Numbered from the stretch's first letter, positions 17,156 to 27,675 are shown. The stretch is 64,000 nt of DNA from Bacteroidota bacterium (GCA_025963715.1 JAOQAG010000027.1:124001-188000); one strand, 5' to 3'. Notes: a model not told the origin generated them from the letters alone. Numbers and translations: made by a program.

Positions 17156-20100
17156 TTACCTGATCAATGTGGTATTGCCTTTTTTATTCAGCTCATCACC
17201 ATTAAAACATTTTGCATGCAGGTACCACGCAAACACAGCAGGATCGGCTTTCATGCCATTGTACACGCCATCCCAGCCTTTTTTAATATCATTGGTTTCA
17301 AATACCATTTGTCCCCAGCGGTTATACACTGCAAAATATAGTTCCTCCACGGCATTACTGCGCACATACAGCACATCGTTTTGCCCGTCGGCATTGGGTG
17401 TAAACGTATTTGGCACAAACACCTCATCCGTATTGCAATGGCTGTTGAGCACGTAAATAGTAATGCTCACATGTTTCGGGCAACCGGCAGAATCCAGTAT
17501 CGATGCGGTATACGTGGTCGTTTGGCTGGGCGATGCAACCGGGTTGTGCGAATGTGAGTTACTCAATCCGGTAGCCGGTGTCCATATAACGGTAAAATTT
17601 GTATCCGTTACAGCGTGGAGGATCGTAGTTGCTCCTTCTATAATGGAATCATGATCGGCGGTAACGCTCAGCGGATAAATAGACGGGTCCAGCACGTTTA
17701 TAACAGTAGAAAGCGTTTGCAGGCAGGTATCACCCTGCGAGTTGAGCGTACTGATCACCACCGTATACGTGGTGGTAGACAACGGATGTGCAAAGGGATT
17801 GGAAACATTTGCCGCGCTTAGCGACCCGGTAGGCGACCAGCTATAAGCAAAACCGCCGCTTGCAGAAAGGTACACGCCGGAAGAGTTGATACAAATAGTA
17901 TCTCTCGGGCTGATGGTGCAGATCGCATCGTGATAATCTATTTGTACTGTGGCTGTATCGCGGCAGCCATGAATGTTTGTGGTAATCAGGTCCACGTTGT
18001 ACAAACCGTTAAATGAATAGGTGTGGGTTGGATTTTCAGTTGCAGAAGTTATGCCGTCATCAAAATTCCAAAGCCAGGAAACCGGGGCTGTGTGCGACGA
18101 ATCGCTGAACGTGAATTGTCCCGTACACGGCAGGGAAACAAAATCAAAATCGGCAGTAATGCCGGGATAAACCGTAATGGTTTCCGCCACGGTGTCCCAG
18201 ATGCCACAGCTGGCGGTGTCTTTCGAATATAAATGCACGGTATACGTTCCCGGCGTGGTGTAAATTTCTGTCGGATTAAAAGAGGTGGACGATGTATGTC
18301 CATCGCCGAAATCCCATAAATACAGGGAAGTTGGGGCACTGTTGTTATGAAACTGCACCGAAAAAGGCGTACAGCCCGCAGCTGTATCCGTTGCAAAAGT
18401 TGCATGATCACTGATCACGTTTATAGTAGTAGAAAGGAATTGCGGGCAGGTATCATTCGCCGAATTTACCGATTGGATGGTAACGGTATACGTGGTGGTG
18501 GAATCCGGACTGGCAATTGGATTAGCAATATTCGGATTGCTTAAATGAGTTGCCGGACTCCAGCTGTAGGAAAAACCACCGTTGGCATTCAGCTGGATCG
18601 TGGTTCCTTTACAGATCGTATCGTTGTTGTTGATGGTTACCGGCGCCAAACCAACAAGGTTGTACGGGATCGTGATCGTATCCCTGCAACCATTCACAGT
18701 AATGGAGATCAACTGCACATTGTAAACGCCGGTTGTATCAAAAACGTGTGAAGGATTTTGTACAATGGATGTATCGCCATCGCCAAAATGCCAGTTCCAG
18801 GAAACCGGGCCTACTGCAGATGAATCATGAAAATTAACCTGGTTGCTGCAATGCACCGGTGTGGAGCTAAAATTGGCGGTGATACCCGGATATACAATAA
18901 TGCTTTGCGCTACGGTATCCCAGACGTTACAGCGCGATGGATCTTTCACATACAAATGCACCACGTAGGTTCCCGGTGTGGTGTACGTTACAATGGGGCT
19001 GTAGATCACGGAAGTGGTATCGCCGTTACCAAAATCCCATTCGTAATTGGCAGTTGGCGAACTTTGGTTTTGCAGCTGTACAGTAAAGGGGCTGCAGCCA
19101 CCGGTGGTATCTACCGTGAAAACGGCATCTGCCAGGGGAACCTGGAAATCAAATTTAAATGTTCCGTTGTTACAATTGCTTGACATGTTGATCCCGCTGG
19201 AAGGCACGCCCGGGGTTACCGGCGTATACGATGGCGATGTGTAGGGCCATGCGCCGGGGGTTACCGGAAAATCATCGTTGCCGCCGCAACCGGCGCAAAC
19301 CGACTGGTAGATGATCCCTTTTTTATCAAATCGGCTAGTACCGCCATCCACGTGCTCCCAACTACTGGCGCCACCAAAATACGTTGCGTACAGCAAGGAT
19401 GAAACGCCGGAAGAAAGCACCATCAGGTAAAAATTATGTCCGTCGGTAGAGGATTGATAGGCATCCGGTGTAAGCGGCATGGAAAAAGTGGTGGTGGTAG
19501 GCGGCACAATTTTTCCTCCCCAACCCGATAAATAAACGTTCTTGCAATTGTCCACCAAAAATGCAGAAGGCGAAATATCCACCTGCGATGAGCCTCGTCC
19601 AACTGTAGTGGAAAACAATACAGTGGTCAATGTATTGTCGAGCTTGGTTACAAATTGTTTTGCGCTGGCATTAAAATACGGCGCGTTAATTACCGGCATG
19701 GCGCCAAGGCTTTGCCCGAACACATACACATCGTTATTATCATCGCCCTGGATAAAATAAGACTGGTCGTAATTGTTGGTGCCGATGTACGTAGCGTGTA
19801 AAATGGCTGTGCCCGAAGGATTGATGTGTGCAATGTAGCCATCGGCTTTTCCACCGCCGTATGTGGTATGATAAGCGCCTGCCGTTGTCGGAAAATTGCT
19901 GCTGCGGGTTCCGCCGGTAACGTAGATCTCCTGCGCACTGTTCAGGATCAGTGAATAACCGGCATCGTTATCCGAACCGCCCAGGTAGGAGCTCCAGATA
20001 AGTGTTGAAAAATCGGGATTTAATTTGAATACCACGGCATCCTGTTTTCCGCCCAGCGTGTTATCAAAACCGCCCACGATCGGGAAATCCCCGGAACGCG

Positions 20101-21487
20101 TGGAACTGGCAATGTAACAGTTTCCGGCAGGATCCACCTGGATCTCGCCACGGTACTGATCCCCGTAATTGTATTGCAGCGAATCGGCCGGAAATTCATA
20201 GGTTCCCAAACTGGCAATCAAAACACTATCGTTGTTCACATTTACACCATCGTTTTGCGATCCGCCGATGTAAGTAGACGCCAGCAAGGATGATCCGGTG
20301 GCGTTTAGTTTTGCCACATAAATATCGGTACCGTTATCAAAAAAAGATCCGTTGTAAATAAAATGCAGCAGGATCCCACCGTTGAATGTGGTGTCGTAAG
20401 CATTGGACGTGACGGGAAAATCGGACGATCCGGTGGCGCCGTACAACAATAAATTGTCCTGTGCATCCACGATCAGGCTGGTTACAATTTCGGTGCTTGT
20501 TGCGCCGCCAATGTAGGTGGAATATAACAGGGAAGTACCGTTGCTGCTGTATTTGGTGATTACCACATCGGTTTTACCGTAAGCGGGAGTTCCATTAAAT
20601 GTTTGATCGTAAGCGCCCAGTGTTACCGGAAATCCAATATCAAAACAGGTTCCGCCGGAATATAAATTTCCGAGTGAATCGTAGGTGGCCGTCATCCCGA
20701 AATTATCGGCCGTGGAGCCGGAAGAGCAGGCAAACACCAGCACCGGATCGATTACCAGTTCTTTGGTTTTATCGTAATCGTCGGGGAATTTAAAATGAAC
20801 GGTATTGTTTTTCAATACAAATTTGCAGGGCACTTCTACCTTTTGCCCGTTGATGATCTGGTACGCATACGGCTTTTGCTCCACCAGTTCGTTGATACTG
20901 GTTTTCATTACCAGCATGCCTTTTACGAGGTTGATCTTATCCAGTCCTTCGTAAAATAATTCAATATTTTCGGTGTTTCCTCCCGGTGCAACAATAAAAT
21001 TATATTTTACGTTATTCTCCTGTCCCAGCACCTGCAGGTCGACCCCGGGGTATAGCTGCTCGTAATTTATTTCCCTGAAATTTTGCACATTGCCCGCCCA
21101 TTTGCTTTTATCCTTCCCGATAAAATAATTACAATAATCGGGAGTGACTTGCCTGGCGGAGGATTGCACGGTTGGTAATGCGTTTACAAACGTCATGCGA
21201 AATGCATGTGAACGGATGTTGTACTTGCCGGATGTATTTTTCCCCAGGTGGTTTTTACGCAATGTTTCTTTGTCGTAAAAATTATAAACGAAGGCGTTTT
21301 TTTCGAGGAAGAGTAAACCGCCATCCAGCTGGGCGCGGTAGAGAATATCTTTATTCCATTGTTTTTTATTCTCGGCAAACTTGATGAGATTTTGCGGCTG
21401 CGGGGTACTAAAATCGCGTGCAAACGCTGCAACAACAAACGAGCACAACACTGCTGTAAGCCAGTATGTTTTTGCTGTTTGTTTCAT
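17156..21487 (-). CDS. Giant surface protein: SBBP propeller, PKD domains and T9SS type B (CHU_C) sorting domain
   Basis: 1443 residues with a signal peptide (YWLTAVLCSFVVAAFA). An N-terminal domain (about 30-250; YCNYFIGKDKSKWAGNV, YPGVDLQVLGQ) precedes repeated SBBP-like beta-propeller units (residues 260-760; recurring LLYSTYIGG, FPVTSNAYDTTFNGG, LHATYIGTN). Paired PKD domains follow (YEWDFGNGDT, WNWHFGDGDTS, YLWDFGDGHTSS, WLWNFDDGITS) with Ig-like CxGTTIQL/SYSWSPxTxLS segments between them. The C-terminal gliding-motility-associated domain is VPNTFTPNADGQNDVLYV ... YNRWGQMVFET ... GWDGVYNGMKADPAVFAWYL. The last domain is the type B T9SS signal. The protein should be a surface adhesin or extracellular matrix protein, exported with the PorP/SprF protein encoded next. 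The coding strand is C-rich because of its Thr/Pro/Ser content. Confidence 0.93.
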   Translation of the reverse strand: MKQTAKTYWLTAVLCSFVVAAFARDFSTPQPQNLIKFAENKKQWNKDILYRAQLDGGLLFLEKNAFVYNFYDKETLRKNHLGKNTSGKYNIRSHAFRMTFVNALPTVQSSARQVTPDYCNYFIGKDKSKWAGNVQNFREINYEQLYPGVDLQVLGQENNVKYNFIVAPGGNTENIELFYEGLDKINLVKGMLVMKTSINELVEQKPYAYQIINGQKVEVPCKFVLKNNTVHFKFPDDYDKTKELVIDPVLVFACSSGSTADNFGMTATYDSLGNLYSGGTCFDIGFPVTLGAYDQTFNGTPAYGKTDVVITKYSSNGTSLLYSTYIGGATSTEIVTSLIVDAQDNLLLYGATGSSDFPVTSNAYDTTFNGGILLHFIYNGSFFDNGTDIYVAKLNATGSSLLASTYIGGSQNDGVNVNNDSVLIASLGTYEFPADSLQYNYGDQYRGEIQVDPAGNCYIASSTRSGDFPIVGGFDNTLGGKQDAVVFKLNPDFSTLIWSSYLGGSDNDAGYSLILNSAQEIYVTGGTRSSNFPTTAGAYHTTYGGGKADGYIAHINPSGTAILHATYIGTNNYDQSYFIQGDDNNDVYVFGQSLGAMPVINAPYFNASAKQFVTKLDNTLTTVLFSTTVGRGSSQVDISPSAFLVDNCKNVYLSGWGGKIVPPTTTTFSMPLTPDAYQSSTDGHNFYLMVLSSGVSSLLYATYFGGASSWEHVDGGTSRFDKKGIIYQSVCAGCGGNDDFPVTPGAWPYTSPSYTPVTPGVPSSGINMSSNCNNGTFKFDFQVPLADAVFTVDTTGGCSPFTVQLQNQSSPTANYEWDFGNGDTTSVIYSPIVTYTTPGTYVVHLYVKDPSRCNVWDTVAQSIIVYPGITANFSSTPVHCSNQVNFHDSSAVGPVSWNWHFGDGDTSIVQNPSHVFDTTGVYNVQLISITVNGCRDTITIPYNLVGLAPVTINNNDTICKGTTIQLNANGGFSYSWSPATHLSNPNIANPIASPDSTTTYTVTIQSVNSANDTCPQFLSTTINVISDHATFATDTAAGCTPFSVQFHNNSAPTSLYLWDFGDGHTSSTSFNPTEIYTTPGTYTVHLYSKDTASCGIWDTVAETITVYPGITADFDFVSLPCTGQFTFSDSSHTAPVSWLWNFDDGITSATENPTHTYSFNGLYNVDLITTNIHGCRDTATVQIDYHDAICTISPRDTICINSSGVYLSASGGFAYSWSPTGSLSAANVSNPFAHPLSTTTYTVVISTLNSQGDTCLQTLSTVINVLDPSIYPLSVTADHDSIIEGATTILHAVTDTNFTVIWTPATGLSNSHSHNPVASPSQTTTYTASILDSAGCPKHVSITIYVLNSHCNTDEVFVPNTFTPNADGQNDVLYVRSNAVEELYFAVYNRWGQMVFETNDIKKGWDGVYNGMKADPAVFAWYLHAKCFNGDELNKKGNTTLIR

Positions 21488-21564
21488 TTTTGGAAAGGGG
21501 TTTATTTGCTGCGTTTCAATGCTACTACCAAAAATAAGGATTTTTATTTAAAAAGCAAGGGGTG

Positions 21565-23484
21565 TTATTTTCCCTGTATCGCTGCCAATCCTTGTTTTGC
21601 CTGCTCATAATCCTGTTTCAACACCAGGGTTTGTGTCCATGCTTCGCGGGCACGCTGATAGTTTTGTACGGTATAGCATGCTCCGCCTAAGTTGTACCAC
21701 AGATCAGGGTTTGAAGGATCACAAGCTACTGCTTTTTCGAGAAATGTGATGGCTTTTTGAGGGTCTTTTCCACCAATCTTCAATGCTTCATTCATGTATA
21801 CCGTGCCTAACAATGCAAAGTTGCGCTTCAACAAAGGATTGTTCGGGAAGATCACTTTTGCAGTATCCCAGTACGCTTTTGCCCTGTCGAAATCGCCCAG
21901 CTTGTAATAACAAACGCCTAAATTGAGATAGCCGTTCACATATTTTTTGTGAATGGAAACGGATTTAGCCAAATGATACATGGCTTTGCTGAGCAATTCT
22001 TTTTCCTGTGCTTTGTTTTCCGGCATGTCGCTCAGGTCGACATACGCTTTACCGGCATTTCCATTTACCAGTGCACTGTTCGGAACGGTTTCAGCATCGG
22101 TGATAAAAAGTGTATTGTCATTTTTCCAATTGGCATTACGCGGAATAACAACCGCTGCCGATCCTACAACTAACACTACGGTTAACACCGTCAGGATCAT
22201 TTTTCTACTGTTTTCCTCCTGTTGTTTTTGCAGCAGCCAATTGATGAACAGAGCCAGGCAGATGGCAAATCCGAAGGAGGAGTGATATACCAAACGCTCG
22301 CCCATGGTTGCCCCGATATCAAATTTTAAATTGGAGATCAGGAACAAATGCACGAGGTAAAACGTGATCGCGAAAGAGATAATGTTGCGTTTGAAAAACA
22401 ATACCACCGCGGTAACGATCAGCGATAAATGGATCGCAATGGACAGCCACACTTTCCAGTTTCCGAAATTTACAAACGGAATGGTGTTGTAGGAATAATC
22501 GCTGGAAAGCGGGTACGGCGCAAACATCAGGCGCAGGTAATGATCCAGCACCTCTATTTTTGTAGCCAGCTTTTCGGGCCTGGTAGCAAACATGTACGGG
22601 TTGTTGAGCACATCGGTATTTTCAACGGTAGCGCCTGCTCCTACAATTTTATAACGGATCGCCAAATAAATAAACGCGACCACAAAATAAGGTGCAGCAG
22701 CCAGCAGGCTTTTCATAAAATCGTCGCCTTTTACGATGTACAGCAGCATGGGGATAAATAGTAAAAGCGATACGGCGTATTCCTTGGAAAGCAGCGCCAG
22801 GAAATAAAATACAAGTCCGGAGATGATGTGCCGCAGCTTTTTTTCTTCTGCATATTTAAACACGGAGGTAAATGTCAGGACGATAAAAAGAAAGGAAAAA
22901 ATTTCATCACGGCTTTTTACATTCGCCACCACTTCCGTATGCATCGGGTGGATCAGGAAGATCAGCGCGGTTAAAAAGGCAACATCCGGCCTGTCCTTAA
23001 ACACAAAATGTAGCAGGAAATAAAACAACGCTACGATGGATAAAATATACAATACCACATTTCCGAAATGCCGGATGCCCGAAAGTTCCCTGCTGGGCTT
23101 AGGATTGACGATGGTGTCCTTTACTTTTTCTTTTTCCCTGCTTCCGAAAAGCTGCTGCTCTATCGCAAAAGTTACCAGTGAAAACGGACGATACCTTCCG
23201 CCGGAAAGCTGTTGCTTGGCATTCATTTGTTTGTAATAACTTTCGTAAGCATCGGTGCTTAAAATTTTCGGGATGCCTTTAAAACCGTTCTGTACATAAG
23301 CATTCTTTTCAATTACAATTCCATCATCCAGCGCATATTCATTCATGATCGAGTTGGAATACAAGATCAGCCCGACGATTACCAGCACCAGTGCGCGCAG
23401 GTTAAAGCTGTTGAACGCAAATTTGCTTCCTTCGGTAATCGGCGGAAGCGTTACTTCTTTCTTTTTTGATTTTTGCTTAACCAT
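21565..23484 (-). CDS. Polytopic membrane protein with C-terminal TPRs (TMTC/DUF1736-like)
   Basis: 639 residues. About ten membrane helices (residues 25-440) carry the motif YALDDGIVIEKN after helix 1 and GGRYRPFSLVTFAIEQ in the first large loop, as in GT-C-like O-mannosyltransferase relatives of the TMTC group. The C-terminal 180 residues form TPRs (YLNLGVCYYKLGDFDRAKAYW, LWYNLGGACYTVQNYQRAREAW). Bacteroidota carry these as possible protein glycosyltransferases; the acidic DD pair is the expected catalytic site, but activity is inferred only from the fold. It lies 77 bp upstream of the CHU_C adhesin gene on the same strand and could glycosylate exported proteins (speculative). Divergent from the NtrY-like kinase. 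Confidence 0.8.
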   Translation of the reverse strand: MVKQKSKKKEVTLPPITEGSKFAFNSFNLRALVLVIVGLILYSNSIMNEYALDDGIVIEKNAYVQNGFKGIPKILSTDAYESYYKQMNAKQQLSGGRYRPFSLVTFAIEQQLFGSREKEKVKDTIVNPKPSRELSGIRHFGNVVLYILSIVALFYFLLHFVFKDRPDVAFLTALIFLIHPMHTEVVANVKSRDEIFSFLFIVLTFTSVFKYAEEKKLRHIISGLVFYFLALLSKEYAVSLLLFIPMLLYIVKGDDFMKSLLAAAPYFVVAFIYLAIRYKIVGAGATVENTDVLNNPYMFATRPEKLATKIEVLDHYLRLMFAPYPLSSDYSYNTIPFVNFGNWKVWLSIAIHLSLIVTAVVLFFKRNIISFAITFYLVHLFLISNLKFDIGATMGERLVYHSSFGFAICLALFINWLLQKQQEENSRKMILTVLTVVLVVGSAAVVIPRNANWKNDNTLFITDAETVPNSALVNGNAGKAYVDLSDMPENKAQEKELLSKAMYHLAKSVSIHKKYVNGYLNLGVCYYKLGDFDRAKAYWDTAKVIFPNNPLLKRNFALLGTVYMNEALKIGGKDPQKAITFLEKAVACDPSNPDLWYNLGGACYTVQNYQRAREAWTQTLVLKQDYEQAKQGLAAIQGK

Positions 23485-23572
23485 GGATTTGGTATGGTTT
23501 ATGAGGCCGGAAGCCGTTCTTTTTCTAATTTGTTTTTACGCTGATAAGCAGAGAAAGCCTACTTTTATCGTT

Positions 23573-23580
23573 CAAATATA
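23573..23580 (-). promoter_or_regulatory. Candidate -7 box (TATATTTG) upstream of the TPR membrane protein gene
   Basis: On the minus strand TATATTTG matches TAnnTTTG exactly and would give a leader of about 85 nt to the start at 23484. No clear -33 TTG is present at the usual distance. Confidence 0.35.
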
Positions 23581-23592
23581 ATAAACTGTTGC

Positions 23593-26500
23593 TTGAATTT
23601 TTTGAATAAAAATAAATTTATCCTGCTTGCCCTTGCAGCGCTCCTGTTTGTTGCCGCTCATTTTTTGCACCGTCCGCTCTCCGATGGTGAGTCGCTTACC
23701 GTTAAAGACTTTGAGACCGTTTTACATGAAAAAGAAAAGCGCCTCGACGACGAAATGAAAGCGCTTGCCAAACGCGCCGAAACACAAAATTACTATCAGC
23801 TGTTTGCTCAAAAACCCGCGTATTACAATACATTGATGGAGAATGAGGGTTTTGCCCTGCTCATCTATGAAAATGATACGCTTAAATTCTGGAGCGATAA
23901 TTCAATTGCGGTGGAAAATTGGGTGAAAGAAGTATGCCTTGATTCCAAGACCGCAAAGCTGCGCAACGGTTGGTTTGAGGTGGTGCATCCTCAAACCAAT
24001 TCCACAACTACAAAAACCATTGTAGGTTTACTCTTGATCAAAAATGAATATCCTTACCAGAACAAATATTTAGTAAACGAATTTCAAAAAGATTTTTCCG
24101 TTCCGGCCGAAACCAAGCTGATTACCGACAATCCCAATGCGGCAAACGGCGTGAAGAACATTAACGGCGATTATCTTTTTTCGCTCAAATTCAATCCCGC
24201 TAATAATTCCATTTCTTTCTATTCCTACATTTCGGTATTGCTGAATATTCTCGGTTTTATGTTGCTGATCGTTTTCATGAAAAACCGCTGCTGGGAGCTT
24301 TCGCGGAAGATCGGTAAAAATTACGCGATCCTGCTTTTTGCTTTTTTGCTGGTGCTGATCCGGTATTTGCTCATTCGTTTTTCGTTACCGCAAGGCTTTT
24401 ACATTTTTGATCTGTTCAACCCGAAGATCTATGCCGATGCGGGTTCTGTGTGGCTCACGTCACTCGGCGACCTGTTGATCAACGTGATCTTACTGTTTTA
24501 CATTTCATACCTGATCTTCAGCGAATTCGAATTTGACGTGCTGCTTTTTCACATCAAAAAATGGAACAAGCAACTGGTATCGCTCATTGCTTTCCTCGGC
24601 TATTTCTGGTTTTCCTGGCTAATTACCAAATTATTTTCCGGGATCATCAACAATTCCAACATTCCGTTTGGGATCAATAATTTATTCAGCCTTAACCAGT
24701 ACAGCTGCATCGGCATTGTGATCTTTGGCTTGCTGCTGTTTGTTTATTTCCTGTTTGCCGATAAAATGGTAACAATACTCAAGCAACTAAAGCTTGCCGA
24801 CAGGCAATACATTGTTGTCTTTTTAATTGCTTCCGCCATCCACATTTTATTATCGCAATGGCTCGGCATCCTTGATCTGATCATCGTTCTGTGGCCCTTT
24901 GTGGTGGTGATTTCCATTGCGCTTATTAAAAAAAATCAAACAACTTATCCGTTTTCCGGGATTGTGCTGCTGGTGTTTTTATTTTCACTTTTCGCCGTTC
25001 ACCTCCTCGTAAAACATACCGACAGTAAAGAAAAAGAAAGCAGGAAAGTATATGCCGAAAAACTGGCCGCCGAGCAGGATCCAGTTGCAGAGCTACTGTT
25101 CCAGGATGTAGAGAAAAAGATCAACGCCGATTCGCTGCTGGTTTCTTTTGTGAGCGGTCCGGTAAAATTACCCGCCGAGTTTGAAAAGCGAGTGAAACAA
25201 CAGTATTTCAGCGGTTTCTGGGAAAAGTATGATGTGCATGTAGCGTTGTTTGACAGCATGTGTGTACCCATCATTAAATCGCAGAACGCCGTATTTGATA
25301 ATACCATTTATTTTGATGACCTGATCGCAAACGGCGCGAAGCAAACCACTTGTGAGCATTTTTATTTCCTGAACAATACTTCCGGAAAGGTGAGTTATTT
25401 GGCAAAATTGCCGCTGTATAAAAACATCCGCACGCAGCGGAAATTTGGAACGTTGTATGTAGAATTAGATGCAAAATTTATTTCGGATGAGATCGGTTTT
25501 CCGGAATTACTGCTCGATCGCAACATTGGTTTGTCGCAGGAATTGACCAATTATTCCTATGCAAAATACAAGCACGGACAGCTGATCAGCCAGTACGGAA
25601 AATTCCCGTACAATATGACCGCCGGGGTTTTCGGCACTACGCATTCTGAATTTACCTTCCTGGATTCCGACGGTTTTAATCACTTGTTATATGTTGCCGA
25701 TCCGCAAACATTGATCGTGTTAAGCAAGCGCAACGACGGCACCATCGGGCAAGTTACCACCTTCTCGTATTTATTTTCATTCTTTAGTTTGTTATTGCTC
25801 GCCATTTTATTTTTCCGGCAAATTTCGCTCGGGCGATTGCTCGAAAATTTCAGCTTTAAATACCGGATCCAAATTTTACTTGTGTTCATTGTATTGCTTT
25901 CCCTGGCACTGTTTGGCGGTGGAACTATCTATTACATCAACCAGCAGTTCGAAACCAAGAACGAAGAAAACATCAGCGAAAAGATCCATTCTGTTTTAAT
26001 AGATACAGAAGATAAGCTCGTGTCGGAAAACAAGCTCAGCTCCAGCTTTGCAGAGTATGCTGCCTTTGTATTAAAAAAATCTTCTTCCGTTTTTTTTACC
26101 GATATCAACTTGTACGACACGCACGGAAACCTTTATGCGTCGTCCAGTTCCAAGGTTTTCGATGAAGGATTAACATCAAAAAAAATGAACCCGGAAGCAT
26201 ATCTGCAAATGGCTGTTTTAGGAAAAACGGAATTTGTACACGACGAGCGCATTGGAAAATTAGAATATTTATCGGCCTACATTCCGTTTAAAAACAAAGA
26301 AGGAAAATTACTGGCCTACCTCAATCTCCCTTATTTTGCAAAGCAAAGCGAGCTGGAGAAAGAAATTTCCGGCTTCCTCGTTGCACTCATCAACATCTAT
26401 GTGTTGTTGTTTGTATTATCAATTATCACCGCGATCTTAATTTCCAATTACGTTACAAAACCACTCAAGCTGATCCAGGATAAACTGAGTAATATCCGTT

Positions 26501-27300
26501 TGGGAAAAACCAACGAACCGATCGAATGGAAAGAGAATGACGAGATCGGAAGCCTTGTAAGCGAGTACAACCGCATGATCCAGGAGCTTTCGAAAAGCGC
26601 GGAGCTACTGGCAAAATCGGAACGCGAAAGCGCCTGGCGCGAAATGGCCAAACAGGTGGCGCACGAAATTAAAAATCCGCTTACGCCGATGAAGCTGAGC
26701 GTGCAGCATTTACAACGCACCTACAAGGATCATGCGCCGGATATGGACGAGAAAATGGAACGCCTTACCAAAACCATTGTGGAGCAAATCGACACCCTTT
26801 CAACCATCGCAACGGAATTTTCCAACTTCGCGAAAATGCCGAAAGCCAACCTCGAAAAAATTGACATCCGGGAAATTATTTCTAATTCCATTGCGCTGTT
26901 CCGCGATACGGAAGATTGTCACATTCACTTCAAAAACAACACCTCCACGCAAGCCTTTGTCCTCGCCGATAAAGAACAATTGTTGCGTGTGTTCAATAAC
27001 TTATTAAAAAATGCCATCCAGTCGATTCCGGAAGGGCGCGACGGAAACATCGTGGTAACGCTCAACAAAGAACAAAATCATTTTGTGACCAGCGTTTCCG
27101 ACAATGGAAATGGCATTGCGGATGAAGTGCTCGACAAGATCTTTATGCCGAATTTTACCACCAAAACCGGCGGCATGGGACTGGGCCTTGCCATGGTAAA
27201 AAACATTGTGGAAACAGCAAACGGTCGCATTTGGTTCGAAACAAAATCGAATGTGGGAAGTACGTTTTATGTGGCGTTGCCGTGCGCAAATGAAGAGTAA
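23593..27300 (+). CDS. NtrY-like membrane sensor histidine kinase
   Basis: 1235 residues read from a TTG codon; the first in-frame ATG (about 23755) would remove the N-terminal membrane helix FILLALAALLFVAAHFL, so TTG is preferred. About a dozen membrane helices lie in two blocks (10-30, 215-480) with an extracytoplasmic region (about 480-720). Another helix pair around 730-775 and a sensor loop follow, then a HAMP (YVTKPLKLIQDKLSNIRLG, about 955), a HisKA with His1024 in MAKQVAHEIKNPLTPMKLS, and HATPase_c (NLLKNAIQSIPEG, SDNGNGI, GGMGLGLAMVKNI). The KNPLTPMKLS form of the H-box is typical of NtrY-type kinases. No response regulator adjoins it. The size and extra membrane block are larger than in classical NtrY, common in Bacteroidota. 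Confidence 0.92.
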   Translation: MNFLNKNKFILLALAALLFVAAHFLHRPLSDGESLTVKDFETVLHEKEKRLDDEMKALAKRAETQNYYQLFAQKPAYYNTLMENEGFALLIYENDTLKFWSDNSIAVENWVKEVCLDSKTAKLRNGWFEVVHPQTNSTTTKTIVGLLLIKNEYPYQNKYLVNEFQKDFSVPAETKLITDNPNAANGVKNINGDYLFSLKFNPANNSISFYSYISVLLNILGFMLLIVFMKNRCWELSRKIGKNYAILLFAFLLVLIRYLLIRFSLPQGFYIFDLFNPKIYADAGSVWLTSLGDLLINVILLFYISYLIFSEFEFDVLLFHIKKWNKQLVSLIAFLGYFWFSWLITKLFSGIINNSNIPFGINNLFSLNQYSCIGIVIFGLLLFVYFLFADKMVTILKQLKLADRQYIVVFLIASAIHILLSQWLGILDLIIVLWPFVVVISIALIKKNQTTYPFSGIVLLVFLFSLFAVHLLVKHTDSKEKESRKVYAEKLAAEQDPVAELLFQDVEKKINADSLLVSFVSGPVKLPAEFEKRVKQQYFSGFWEKYDVHVALFDSMCVPIIKSQNAVFDNTIYFDDLIANGAKQTTCEHFYFLNNTSGKVSYLAKLPLYKNIRTQRKFGTLYVELDAKFISDEIGFPELLLDRNIGLSQELTNYSYAKYKHGQLISQYGKFPYNMTAGVFGTTHSEFTFLDSDGFNHLLYVADPQTLIVLSKRNDGTIGQVTTFSYLFSFFSLLLLAILFFRQISLGRLLENFSFKYRIQILLVFIVLLSLALFGGGTIYYINQQFETKNEENISEKIHSVLIDTEDKLVSENKLSSSFAEYAAFVLKKSSSVFFTDINLYDTHGNLYASSSSKVFDEGLTSKKMNPEAYLQMAVLGKTEFVHDERIGKLEYLSAYIPFKNKEGKLLAYLNLPYFAKQSELEKEISGFLVALINIYVLLFVLSIITAILISNYVTKPLKLIQDKLSNIRLGKTNEPIEWKENDEIGSLVSEYNRMIQELSKSAELLAKSERESAWREMAKQVAHEIKNPLTPMKLSVQHLQRTYKDHAPDMDEKMERLTKTIVEQIDTLSTIATEFSNFAKMPKANLEKIDIREIISNSIALFRDTEDCHIHFKNNTSTQAFVLADKEQLLRVFNNLLKNAIQSIPEGRDGNIVVTLNKEQNHFVTSVSDNGNGIADEVLDKIFMPNFTTKTGGMGLGLAMVKNIVETANGRIWFETKSNVGSTFYVALPCANEE

Positions 27301-27340
27301 GTTTTCAAATCATTCTATTTACTAAAAACACAAAATAAAA

Positions 27341-27675
27341 CTGTCATCCCGTGCCTGACACGGGATCTCGTGAATGTTTGCAGTGCCTGCTGTGTGGGAT
27401 GGAAAACCGTAATCTTTCATTTACTATAATCATCATTCAAAACTGTCATCCCGGGCCTGACCCGGGATCTCATAAATGCTTGCAGCGCCTGCTGTGTGTG
27501 ATAGGAACGCGGATTTTTTAAGATTTTTATGTTTAAAAATTAGGATCGCCTTCGGCGGATTATGATAAAATATGATTTGATTCTGCTCCAAATCATGATT
27601 CTACTGTTATTCTAAAAAAGTACTGTCATCCCACACCTGTTGCGGGATCTCGTAAAATTTTGCAGTATTTCGGTG
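27341..27675 (+). repeat. Three direct copies of a ~57-bp GTCATCCCG/TTGCAG repeat
   Basis: Copies start at 27341, 27443 and 27623. Each has CTGTCATCCC, a hairpin partner CGGGATCTCGT/CAT, then aATGtTTGCAG; the first two continue gcgCCTGCTGTGTG and the third has diverged after TTTGCAGTATTTCGGTGC. All point the same way and fill most of the 441-bp gap 27301-27741 upstream of the Ser/Thr kinase. A hairpin ATGATTTG/CAAATCAT at 27572-27596 and the sequence atcgccttcggcggat also lie there. Confidence 0.75.
27491..27524 (+). repeat. Left member of inverted repeat bracketing the Ser/Thr kinase gene
   Basis: gctgtgtgtgataggaacgc followed by ggattttttaagat. Its reverse complement, with 20 of 21 bases identical over the ggaacgcggatttttta core, is at 29341-29375 on the far side of the kinase gene. 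Confidence 0.7.
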
